Part shown: piece after piece, positions 1 through 5,127 of the stretch | How the letters are laid out: each line of letters starts with the position of its first letter | Numbering within the stretch: position 1 is the first letter of the stretch | Assembly (NCBI GenBank): GCA_045126355.1 | Contig: JBGVOE010000033.1 | Span: 1 to 5,127 of the forward strand | DNA length: 5,127 bases | Origin: CAZSIA01 sp045126355 | GTDB lineage: Bacteria; Bacillota_I; Bacilli_A; Acholeplasmatales; Anaeroplasmataceae | Direction of reading: 5' to 3' | The notes under the pieces: generated by a model | Databases searched by the model: none | What the model saw: only the letters and a program-made list of their open reading frames with translations | What the model was told of the DNA's origin: nothing | Made by a program: the position numbers and the translations under genes

Positions 1-1
1 A

Positions 2-1018
2 GTCATCCAACAAGCGATGGTGCAAGTATTATCGCCAATGTTTGAACCACATTTTAGTGATAATAGTTATGGTTTTAGACCAAATAGGTCTTGTGAAAAA
101 GCAATAATCAAAGCGCTAGAATTTATGAATGATGGTTATGATTGGATTGTCGATATTGACCTTGAGAAATTTTTCGATAATGTTCCACACGATAAATTAC
201 TACGTTTAGTAAGTGATGTAGTAAAAGATGGGAATGTAGTCTCATTAGTTAATAAGTTTCTAAAAGCAGGAGTTTTGGTAGAAAATGAGTTTGAAGAAAC
301 AATGGTAGGGACACCACAAGGTGGTCCTCTTTCTCCATTACTATCAAATATCATTTTAAATAAACTTGATAAAGAATTAGAAGCGAGAGGTCTTAACTTT
401 GTAAGATACGCTGATGACATAATTATAGTAGTTAAAAGTGAAAAAGCAGCAAATAGAGTTATGGCATCAATAACTGATTACATTGAAAGAAAACTAGGAC
501 TTAAAGTCAATATGACTAAAACAAAAGTATGTAAACCTAATGAACTTAAATATCTAGGATTTGGATTCTATAAATCAAACAAATATGAAGTAATTCCACA
601 TAAAGAATCAAAAGCCAAATTCAAACGTAAACTAAAAGGCCTAACAAAACGTAGTGAAAGCATTTCTTTGGATAAACGATTTGAAAAACTTAATTGGTTA
701 ATTCGTGGATGGGTTAATTACTTTAAAATTAGTAAGATGAAAACATTTCTCACAAAAATGGATGAATGGTTACGCACAAGAATAAGAATGATTATTTGGA
801 AACAATGGAAGAAACCTAAAACGCAAGAAAACAATCTTGTTAAATGTGGTTTTTCCAGAGATGAAGCAAGAGGATTAGCAAACTGTAGAAGAGGCTATAT
901 GTTTGTAGCACATTCAAAAATATTGAAAAACGCTATATCAAAAGCAAGACTTTCAAAACCAAATAAAACAAAAGAACGAAGAGGGTTAGTCTTCACTCTA
1001 GATTATTATTTAGCTTGA
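2..1018 (+). CDS. ltrA: Group II intron reverse transcriptase/maturase, 5'-truncated by window edge
   Basis: This intron-encoded protein binds its own intron RNA, promotes splicing and copies the intron into DNA at new sites. The frame is open to the window start: five residues (VIQQA) precede the first ATG at 17 and match the family, so that ATG is internal and not the start. 338 residues are visible; the usual length is about 420 or more, so the N-terminal reverse transcriptase blocks are missing. Visible motifs in order are YGFRPNRSC, the catalytic DIDLEKFFDNVPH, GTPQGGPLSPLLSN, the active-site RYADD (YADD at 407-418), KYLGFGF, and the maturase/thumb segment RGWVNYFKISK. The basic C-terminal tail ends at LDYYLA with no HNH endonuclease domain. 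It ends 18 bases before domain V. No frameshift or internal stop is seen, so it could be active. The gene symbol is used generically for this family. Confidence 0.95.
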   Translation, partial: VIQQAMVQVLSPMFEPHFSDNSYGFRPNRSCEKAIIKALEFMNDGYDWIVDIDLEKFFDNVPHDKLLRLVSDVVKDGNVVSLVNKFLKAGVLVENEFEETMVGTPQGGPLSPLLSNIILNKLDKELEARGLNFVRYADDIIIVVKSEKAANRVMASITDYIERKLGLKVNMTKTKVCKPNELKYLGFGFYKSNKYEVIPHKESKAKFKRKLKGLTKRSESISLDKRFEKLNWLIRGWVNYFKISKMKTFLTKMDEWLRTRIRMIIWKQWKKPKTQENNLVKCGFSRDEARGLANCRRGYMFVAHSKILKNAISKARLSKPNKTKERRGLVFTLDYYLA

Positions 1019-1036
1019 ATTTAAAACTTATAAGTT

Positions 1037-1073
1037 GAACCGCCCATTGCCGAACGGCACGATGTGGTGGTGT
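1037..1073 (+). ncRNA. Group II intron domain V (catalytic hairpin)
   Basis: This is the catalytic core hairpin of the intron RNA. ACCGCC at 1039-1044 pairs with GGTGGT at 1066-1071 (one G-U), CAT at 1045-1047 with ATG at 1062-1064, and TGCC at 1048-1051 with GGCA at 1056-1059. The two-base bulge expected of domain V is CG at 1060-1061. The terminal loop is GAAC, not a strict GNRA loop. The metal-binding triad would be CGC at 1041-1043. Pairing was worked out by eye, and T1065 is left unpaired in this model. Confidence 0.88.
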
Positions 1074-1133
1074 GAGAGGGAAAGAAAGTTATTAATTTTT
1101 AAAAATAATTAATAATTTTCTACTCTACTCGAT
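1074..1133 (+). ncRNA. Group II intron domain VI with bulged branch-point A and 3' splice site
   Basis: Outer stem GAGAGGG (1074-1080) pairs with 1123-1130, leaving only A1127 unpaired (one G-T pair at 1079/1124). The inner stem 1083-1097 pairs with 1107-1121 over 15 base pairs including one G-T, with a loop at 1098-1106. A single bulged A a few bases from the 3' end is the family's branch point for lariat formation. The intron then ends CGAT at 1130-1133, giving the usual AY terminus. Splicing by branching rather than hydrolysis is inferred from the bulge. Confidence 0.85.
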
Positions 1134-2081
1134 TTATAAAATTATATATTCAAATAACAAAAATATTAGTGGAATTGTTATTGCTGATAATAGATGTGAA
1201 ATTAAAGACATTGAAGACGCTTCCTTTGTATCAAGATCATATGCGGCTGGAACTATAATTGTATTTAATCCTAATGGCATTGAAAGTGTACAAATTGTAC
1301 AAATTTTTAATGTTTCATTAATATTAATAAATTTCAATATTAAAATACCAAGTAATGGTAAAATTATTAATCTAGTTATTGATAATAAATATACTTTATA
1401 ATTATTAAATGTATCTTTTAGACTCAGCTTTGCTACGGTTACTCCTGTTAACAACATTGCTACTGGTGACATTGTATTTCCTAATGTAGTAATAGAAGTA
1501 TCTATAAAAGAAGGAAGTTTAATATTTATAAGTCCTAAAATTACTCCTATAAACATTGAGATAAACATAGGATTTATAAATCTTTTTATCCAACTTTTAA
1601 ATGTTTTTTCTTGATTTTTTCTTGGTATTAATAGACTTGGAATAGCCCATGCATATATTGCTATATAAAATGGAATCACAAACATTAAATATTCTAAAAA
1701 GATGCTAGGAAATAATGCTTTTACAACTGCTATACCCATAAATCCAAAGTTAGAGAATGCTAAACCATAAGTATATATTTTCTTAATATACTCGTTTTTA
1801 GTAAATAGTTTTGCCAATAATATTCCTATGATAATAGATATTAAAATTACAATTGTTCCACCTAAGAAAAACATCCATGAGGCTTTTAGTTTTTCTATTG
1901 TAAAATTAGTGATGAAAGTTGATATAATCAATGATGGAACTAATACAAAGGTTTCAATTCTTGATAAAACTTTAGAACTGTTTTCAGGTAATATTTTTGT
2001 TTTTATTAGTATATATCCTATTATTATAAGTGTTACTAAGTATAATATTTGATTTAAAGTTGGTATAAATATATCATTCAT
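1134..2081 (-). CDS. AEC-family transporter (auxin efflux carrier / malate permease-like)
   Basis: This is an integral membrane carrier of the AEC family (Mem_trans fold, bile/arsenite/riboflavin transporter superfamily). Bacterial members export or exchange small organic acids or amino acids; the substrate here cannot be read. The 315 residues match the family length. About ten hydrophobic segments are visible, in two halves split near residues 155-170 by a charged cytoplasmic loop (IPRKNQEKTFKSWIKRF). Family-like features are the helix-breaking VLVPSLI near residues 46-52 and the C-terminal half motif MPLGLNTIIVPAAYDLD followed by two more helices. The ATG at 2079-2081 is preceded six bases away by AGAGGTG (+ strand 2088-2094), which supports this start. 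The gene is divergent from the PHP hydrolase. Its stop codon directly abuts the intron's 3' end and no terminator of its own lies within the window. Confidence 0.9.
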   Translation of the reverse strand: MNDIFIPTLNQILYLVTLIIIGYILIKTKILPENSSKVLSRIETFVLVPSLIISTFITNFTIEKLKASWMFFLGGTIVILISIIIGILLAKLFTKNEYIKKIYTYGLAFSNFGFMGIAVVKALFPSIFLEYLMFVIPFYIAIYAWAIPSLLIPRKNQEKTFKSWIKRFINPMFISMFIGVILGLINIKLPSFIDTSITTLGNTMSPVAMLLTGVTVAKLSLKDTFNNYKVYLLSITRLIILPLLGILILKFININETLKICTICTLSMPLGLNTIIVPAAYDLDTKEASSMSLISHLLSAITIPLIFLLFEYIIL

Positions 2082-2099
2082 TTAATTCACCTCTTACAT

Positions 2100-2128
2100 A
2101 ACATATTTTATTTTAACCAGAAAGTCAA
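2100..2128 (-). promoter_or_regulatory. Candidate sigma-A promoter for the AEC transporter gene
   Basis: On the minus strand, TTGACT (+ strand 2123-2128) lies 17 bases from TATGTT (2100-2105). These match the -35 consensus at five of six and the -10 at four of six positions, with ideal spacing. Transcription would start near 2093, inside or at the edge of the AGAGGTG ribosome site (2088-2094), leaving only about a dozen leader bases. A perfect TATAAT also occurs on the minus strand further upstream (+ strand 2143-2148) but has no recognisable -35 box. It is an alternative that would give a longer leader. Confidence 0.5.
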
Positions 2129-2163
2129 ATTATTTACTTTAAATTATAGAAATTTTATATTAA

Positions 2164-2194
2164 TTGGAGTAAAATAAATAAAAAAGTTTATATT
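2164..2194 (+). promoter_or_regulatory. Weak candidate promoter for the PHP hydrolase gene
   Basis: TATATT at 2189-2194 matches the -10 consensus at five of six positions. The only TTG-beginning hexamer at a plausible distance is TTGGAG (2164-2169), with a long 19-base spacer. The transcription start would fall near 2201, about 20 bases before the ribosome site. In such AT-rich DNA, -10-like matches are expected by chance, so this is a suggestion only. Confidence 0.25.
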
Positions 2195-2220
2195 GTTTAA
2201 ATACTTTATTATATTGTTTG

Positions 2221-2226
2221 AGGGAG
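2221..2226 (+). promoter_or_regulatory. Ribosome binding site that fixes the PHP gene start
   Basis: AGGGAG lies six bases before the ATG at 2233-2235. The frame can be extended to a TTG at 2218, but that codon lies before this site and would make the site part of the coding sequence. The ATG at 2233 is therefore the better start. Confidence 0.8.
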
Positions 2227-2232
2227 AAAATT

Positions 2233-3243
2233 ATGAAAAAATATTTAATACCTAATGGTGGAAAATTTTATAAAGCAAATTTACATATGCATACTACTAT
2301 ATCTGATGGAAATATGAGCTTAGAAGAAACAAAAAAGGCTTTTATGGAACAAGGATATTCGATTGTAGCATTTACTGATCATGAAGTTATGGTTTCGCAT
2401 ACAGATTTATGTGATGAAAATTTCTTAGCAATTACTTCAACAGAAATAAGTATGAATATCGAAGTCCATGCTCCATTTGAATATTTAAAATGTTATCATT
2501 TAAATTTATATTCAAAGGACCCATTAAAAGATTGTTTTAATACTTTCACCGAAAGTAAAATGTGGTTAGAACATTCTAAAAAATATATAACAGAAGAACA
2601 AAGAAATATTAATTATATCAAGACATATTCAGTAGATTGTGTTAATGACATAATTCAAAAAGCAAAAGAAGAAGGCTGCTTTGTTTCATATAATCATCCT
2701 GTTTGGTCACTTCAAACTTATGAAGACTACATTGGTTTAAAAGGATTATGGGGAGTAGAATGGCATAATACTGGTTGTGTTAACTCAGCTTATAAAGATA
2801 CTTTCCAACCTGTAGAAGATTTATTAAGATTAGGTGAAAGAGTATATCCACTTGCTACAGATGATGCTCATAATATTAAAGACTGTTTTGGTGGATGGGT
2901 TATGGTTAAATGTTCTAATTTAGAATATGATACAGTATATAATGCGCTAGAAAATGGTGATTTTTATTCATCAAATGGTCCGGAAATTTTATCTCTTGAT
3001 ATTGAAGATGGTATTGTTAATGTTAATACATCTAAAGCTAAAGCTATTCAATTAAATACTGAAAGAAGAGTTACTATGTTTAAAAATGGTGTTGATTTAA
3101 CTGAAGCACAATTTGATATTAACTTTTATTTAAATGAATGTAAAAACAATATTAACAAAAATCAATATATAAGAATAACTGTTGTTGATGAAAAGGGTAA
3201 TGAAGCTCATTCTAGAGCATATTTTATAGATGAATTATTATAA
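2233..3243 (+). CDS. PHP-domain metallohydrolase, CehA/McbA-like
   Basis: This is a predicted cytoplasmic metal-dependent hydrolase with the polymerase-and-histidinol-phosphatase (PHP) fold. Family members cleave phosphoesters or, in CehA/McbA, carbamate/ester-type substrates; the substrate here is unknown. Counting from ATG 2233 (336 residues), likely metal ligands are H18 and H20 (NLHMHTTISDG), D25, H50 (FTDHE), E71 (TSTE), H79 or H89, H155 (YNHP), and D210/D211 and H213 (ATDDAH), so the metal site looks complete. After the PHP domain, YSSNGPEILSLDIEDG (about residues 246-261) opens a C-terminal beta-rich domain ending in a VVDEKGNEAHSRAYF segment, typical of CehA/McbA-type proteins. There is no signal peptide or membrane segment. 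It stands alone, divergent from the AEC transporter and followed by a strong terminator. PHP assignment is firm; subfamily is likely; substrate is unassigned. Confidence 0.88.
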   Translation: MKKYLIPNGGKFYKANLHMHTTISDGNMSLEETKKAFMEQGYSIVAFTDHEVMVSHTDLCDENFLAITSTEISMNIEVHAPFEYLKCYHLNLYSKDPLKDCFNTFTESKMWLEHSKKYITEEQRNINYIKTYSVDCVNDIIQKAKEEGCFVSYNHPVWSLQTYEDYIGLKGLWGVEWHNTGCVNSAYKDTFQPVEDLLRLGERVYPLATDDAHNIKDCFGGWVMVKCSNLEYDTVYNALENGDFYSSNGPEILSLDIEDGIVNVNTSKAKAIQLNTERRVTMFKNGVDLTEAQFDINFYLNECKNNINKNQYIRITVVDEKGNEAHSRAYFIDELL

Positions 3244-3252
3244 TACATAATA

Positions 3253-3280
3253 AAAATCGGTCTCGTTTGAGGCCGATTTT
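3253..3280. terminator. Bidirectional intrinsic terminator between convergent genes
   Basis: Bases 3253-3264 pair with 3269-3280 over 12 base pairs (one G-T) around a GTTT loop. On the + strand the stem ends in TTTT followed by CGTTTTA, and it lies nine bases after the PHP stop codon. On the minus strand the stem is followed by a T-rich run, and it begins only four bases after the ABC ATPase stop codon. It can therefore end both transcripts. Confidence 0.92.
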
Positions 3281-3284
3281 CGTT

Positions 3285-4289
3285 TTATCCAATATAACGT
3301 TTTAAGAATTCTTTTGTTCTTTCTTGTTTTGGATTATTAAATATTTCTTCAGGAGTACCTTCTTCACAAATATAACCGTTATCCATGAAGATTACTTTAT
3401 TTGAAACATCTTTAGCAAATGCCATTTCATGAGTAACTACAATCATTGTAATACCTTCTTTGGCTAAATTTTTCATAACATTTAATACTTCCCCTACCAT
3501 TTCAGGATCTAAGGCACTAGTAGGTTCATCAAATAAAATGATATCTGGATTCATACATAGAGCTCTTGCAATGGCGACACGTTGTTTTTGACCGCCCGAT
3601 AGTTCTTTAATTTTATAATTCATACGATCTTGCATATTAACGCTTGTTAAGTGTTTGATTGCAATTTCTTTTGCTTCATGATATGGTCTTTTTAAAACTT
3701 TAGTTTGAGCTAAAATACAGTTTTCTAAAACATTCATATTATTAAAAAGATTAAAACTTTGGAATACCATAACTAATTTTGTTCTGATTTTATATAGTTC
3801 TTTATTAGATACAAAAGAAGAAGGGGAGTTAGCTACTGCATTTAAATACATTTCTTCATTGTAGAAGTGTTTTTTTAATACAGGATTCTTTCTAACTTCG
3901 TTGTATTCTTTTTTTGCCTTTTTTAATAATACTTTATATTCTGGATTTTTTTCTTCAATTAATTTATTTGCCCATATAGCAACTTCATCTTCAGTTCTAA
4001 TTAACTCTTCTTCATAAAAAGCTAATGCCTTGTGATAAGCTTCATAGTCAACAAAGTCATTTTTACAGTATGGAACATAGAAATATGTAGTTTCATTAAA
4101 TTCCATTGTTCCTCTTGTTGGCGTTTCAAGTAAATTTAGACAACGTAATAGTGTTGATTTACCACTACCACTTGAACCGATGATACTAATCACATCACCT
4201 TTATTAACCTCTATTGAGATATCTTTTAATACTTTATTTTTACCAAAGAATTTTGCAATATTAGAGGCTTTTAAAATTGGATTATTCAT
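3285..4289 (-). CDS. Polar amino acid ABC transporter ATP-binding protein with large internal insertion
   Basis: This is the cytoplasmic ATPase of a GlnQ/HisP-type amino acid importer; two copies would power the adjacent permease. In order: Walker A GSSGSGKST (residues 38-46), then RCLNLLETPTRG, Q-loop MVFQSFNLF (Q177), signature LSGGQKQR (230-237), Walker B IILFDE (250-255), D-loop SALD (258-261) and switch histidine H287 (VVTHEMAFA). All catalytic parts are present. The protein is 334 residues against about 240-250 for the family. The excess is an insertion at about residues 66-163, rich in K, E, Y and helical in appearance, where normal GlnQ proteins have only a short loop before the Q-loop. 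The start is supported by AAGGAGG 11 bases upstream (+ strand 4301-4307), inside the end of the permease gene. The gap to the permease stop is 3 bases. Substrate specificity cannot be read from the ATPase. Confidence 0.95.
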   Translation of the reverse strand: MNNPILKASNIAKFFGKNKVLKDISIEVNKGDVISIIGSSGSGKSTLLRCLNLLETPTRGTMEFNETTYFYVPYCKNDFVDYEAYHKALAFYEEELIRTEDEVAIWANKLIEEKNPEYKVLLKKAKKEYNEVRKNPVLKKHFYNEEMYLNAVANSPSSFVSNKELYKIRTKLVMVFQSFNLFNNMNVLENCILAQTKVLKRPYHEAKEIAIKHLTSVNMQDRMNYKIKELSGGQKQRVAIARALCMNPDIILFDEPTSALDPEMVGEVLNVMKNLAKEGITMIVVTHEMAFAKDVSNKVIFMDNGYICEEGTPEEIFNNPKQERTKEFLKRYIG

Positions 4290-4292
4290 ATT

Positions 4293-5072
4293 TTAAAATT
4301 CCTCCTTTTTAGCAAATACATTTGTAAATATTTTATTTCCATCTAATTTCTTTTCAATTAATTTAATAGCAATAGAAGCAATAATAGTTAATACTAAGTA
4401 GATTGCAGCAATTAGTAAGTAACATTCTAAGAAGGCATAATTTGTTGTTGCTATATCTTTAAATCTATAGAATAATTCAGCCACAGCAATAATGTTTAAT
4501 ACAGATGAATCTTTTATATTAACAATTAATTCGTTTCCGATAGTAGGTAATGCATTTCTTATTGCTTGAGGAAGAATTATTAAAAGTGATGCCTGTCCTT
4601 TTGACATACCTAATGATAATGCTCCTTCAGTTTGACCAGCATCTACACCATTTAATCCTGATTGAATGATTTCACCCATATATGCAGTTGTGTTTAACGT
4701 GATTACAATTAACCCTGCACATAACCAACCATTAATAACATTACTAATTTCTGCTGGAAAAGTAACCATCTCCCAGTATAATCCAATTCCTTGACAAGCG
4801 TATTTAAAGATTAATGCTTGAACCATCATTGGAGTTCCACGTAATACTGTTGAATAAATTTTACAGAAATATAATCCAAATACTTTTAATACTTTAATAA
4901 CTTTATTATCAGATTCTTTAACTTTAATATTTTTTCCATATGCTAAGAAGATACCTAAGATTAAACCTACAACAGTTCCGATTACTGCAAGAAGAAGTGT
5001 TGTTATTAAACCACTTAAGATATCGTTAAAATTTTCATTAAATACTCTAATAAGTTTTTCTAGACTAATCAT
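4293..5072 (-). CDS. Polar amino acid ABC transporter permease (HisM/GlnP family)
   Basis: This is the membrane-spanning subunit forming the substrate path of the importer. Residues 18-45 make the first hydrophobic segment; LRGTPMMVQ (77-85) is the conserved motif of this permease family. The ATPase-contacting EAA loop is at about 149-181, from EGALSLGMSKGQ through ILPQAIRNALPTIGNE. A final hydrophobic segment (about 217-236) precedes a charged cytoplasmic tail. There is no fused solute-binding domain. At 259 residues it is longer than the roughly 220 typical of E. coli homologues; extra length lies in a charged linker (about 47-63), a loop around 93-113, and the tail. The ATG at 5070-5072 overlaps the upstream stop codon by one base and has no recognisable ribosome site, so its translation is probably coupled to the gene before it. 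Confidence 0.94.
   Translation of the reverse strand: MISLEKLIRVFNENFNDILSGLITTLLLAVIGTVVGLILGIFLAYGKNIKVKESDNKVIKVLKVFGLYFCKIYSTVLRGTPMMVQALIFKYACQGIGLYWEMVTFPAEISNVINGWLCAGLIVITLNTTAYMGEIIQSGLNGVDAGQTEGALSLGMSKGQASLLIILPQAIRNALPTIGNELIVNIKDSSVLNIIAVAELFYRFKDIATTNYAFLECYLLIAAIYLVLTIIASIAIKLIEKKLDGNKIFTNVFAKKEEF
4301..4307 (-). promoter_or_regulatory. Ribosome binding site for the ABC ATPase, inside the permease gene's end
   Basis: Minus-strand AAGGAGG is a near-perfect anti-16S match 11 bases before the ATPase ATG (4287-4289). It also encodes the K-E-E region of the permease C-terminus, so the charged end of the permease is constrained by this site. The ATPase thus has its own strong initiation signal, unlike the permease. 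Confidence 0.85.
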
Positions 5073-5127
5073 TATGCATTACTAGCTGAACGAGTTGCAG
5101 CTTCTCCCATCCATAATGCTTTTTGTT
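5072..5127 (-). CDS. C-terminus of a probable amino acid ABC transporter solute-binding protein (partial)
   Basis: An open frame enters from the right edge and ends with TAA at 5072-5074, giving the last 17 residues QKALWMGEAATRSASNA. Operon order in Bacillota commonly places the binding protein before the permease and ATPase. The short tail, with a tryptophan and an alanine-rich helix end, fits such proteins but is too short to prove identity. Its stop overlaps the permease start as TAATG. That it is a coding end is well supported by the overlap; the function is inferred from position. Confidence 0.6.
   Translation of the reverse strand, partial: QKALWMGEAATRSASNA

Larger units (their letters stand above)
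1..1133 (+). mobile_element. Group II intron, 3' portion (5' end outside window)
   Basis: This is a self-splicing retroelement: the RNA folds into six domains and the encoded reverse transcriptase/maturase helps splicing and insertion into DNA. Seen here are the open maturase frame (domain IV), a domain V hairpin at about 1037-1073 and a domain VI stem at 1074-1130 with a single bulged A at 1127. The 3' end is placed at 1133 because the sequence after domain VI is CGAT, the usual AY intron ending, and lies six bases past the bulged A. Domains I-III and the 5' exon are off the left edge, so the exon-binding sequences and class cannot be read. The CG(C) triad in domain V (1041-1043) and the lack of an endonuclease domain suit a bacterial class without HNH. 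The end could be off by a base or so. Confidence 0.92.

Noticed and set aside
136..420. 94-codon open frame on the minus strand
   Set aside because: It lies wholly within the maturase coding sequence, has no family-like motifs, and is a shadow of the conserved reverse transcriptase frame.
1025..1036. Perfect 12-base palindrome AACTTATAAGTT between maturase stop and domain V
   Set aside because: It probably belongs to the closing part of intron domain IV; it is short and AT-rich, and no protein-binding role can be supported.
1083..1121. Long AT-rich hairpin resembling a terminator for the AEC gene on the minus strand
   Set aside because: It is explained as the inner stem of intron domain VI, and the minus strand lacks a following T-run, so it is not a convincing intrinsic terminator.
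1828..2052. 74-codon open frame on the plus strand
   Set aside because: It is antisense to the AEC transporter's N-terminal coding region with no convincing ribosome site; low-complexity Ile/Val content reflects the AT-rich complement.
2218..2232. TTG start extending the PHP gene by five codons
   Set aside because: The ribosome site AGGGAG lies downstream of this TTG and is correctly spaced for the ATG at 2233.
2082..2232. Possible operator or riboswitch in the divergent intergenic region
   Set aside because: The stretch is simple AT-rich DNA with no strong inverted repeat or recognisable riboswitch core; only promoter-like boxes can be supported.
1..5127. Possible Mycoplasma-type code (TGA as tryptophan)
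   Set aside because: Tryptophans in conserved positions are TGG and the maturase gene ends at TGA exactly where the family ends, so the standard bacterial code fits.

Overview
The window is AT-rich, uses the standard bacterial code (tryptophan is TGG, TGA is a stop) and has AAGGAGG-type ribosome binding sites. This points to a low-GC Bacillota, perhaps an Erysipelotrichia or other gut lineage; that placement is inference from composition and gene types. It contains the 3' part of a group II intron, an AEC-family membrane transporter, a PHP-domain metallohydrolase of CehA/McbA type, and most of a polar amino acid ABC importer operon.

Positions 1-1133 (+ strand) are the 3' portion of a group II intron cut by the left edge. 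It carries a maturase/reverse transcriptase gene (open at its 5' end, stop at 1016-1018), then RNA domain V (about 1037-1073) and domain VI (1074-1130) with a bulged adenosine at 1127. The intron appears to end at 1133. The next base is the first + strand base of the stop codon (1134-1136) of the leftward AEC transporter gene, so the intron abuts that gene without breaking it and separates it from whatever terminator it had.

The AEC transporter (1134-2081, -) and the PHP hydrolase (2233-3243, +) are divergent across a roughly 150-base AT-rich gap. A good candidate promoter for the transporter lies in this gap; the hydrolase promoter is only weakly supported. The hydrolase and the ABC ATPase gene converge on a shared bidirectional hairpin terminator (3253-3280).

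Positions 3285-5127 (-) are a tightly packed operon read right to left: the tail of a probable solute-binding protein, a permease overlapping it by one base (TAATG), and an ATPase 3 bases further on. Together they would form an amino acid importer: a binding protein outside the membrane delivers substrate to the membrane permease, and the ATPase powers uptake. The ATPase has an insertion of roughly 95 residues between Walker A and the Q-loop, the most unusual protein feature in the window.

I see no CRISPR array, tRNA, rRNA, defence system or clearly new multi-gene system. The best leads are the ATPase insertion, the intron/transporter junction, and the possible pairing of the PHP hydrolase with the AEC transporter.
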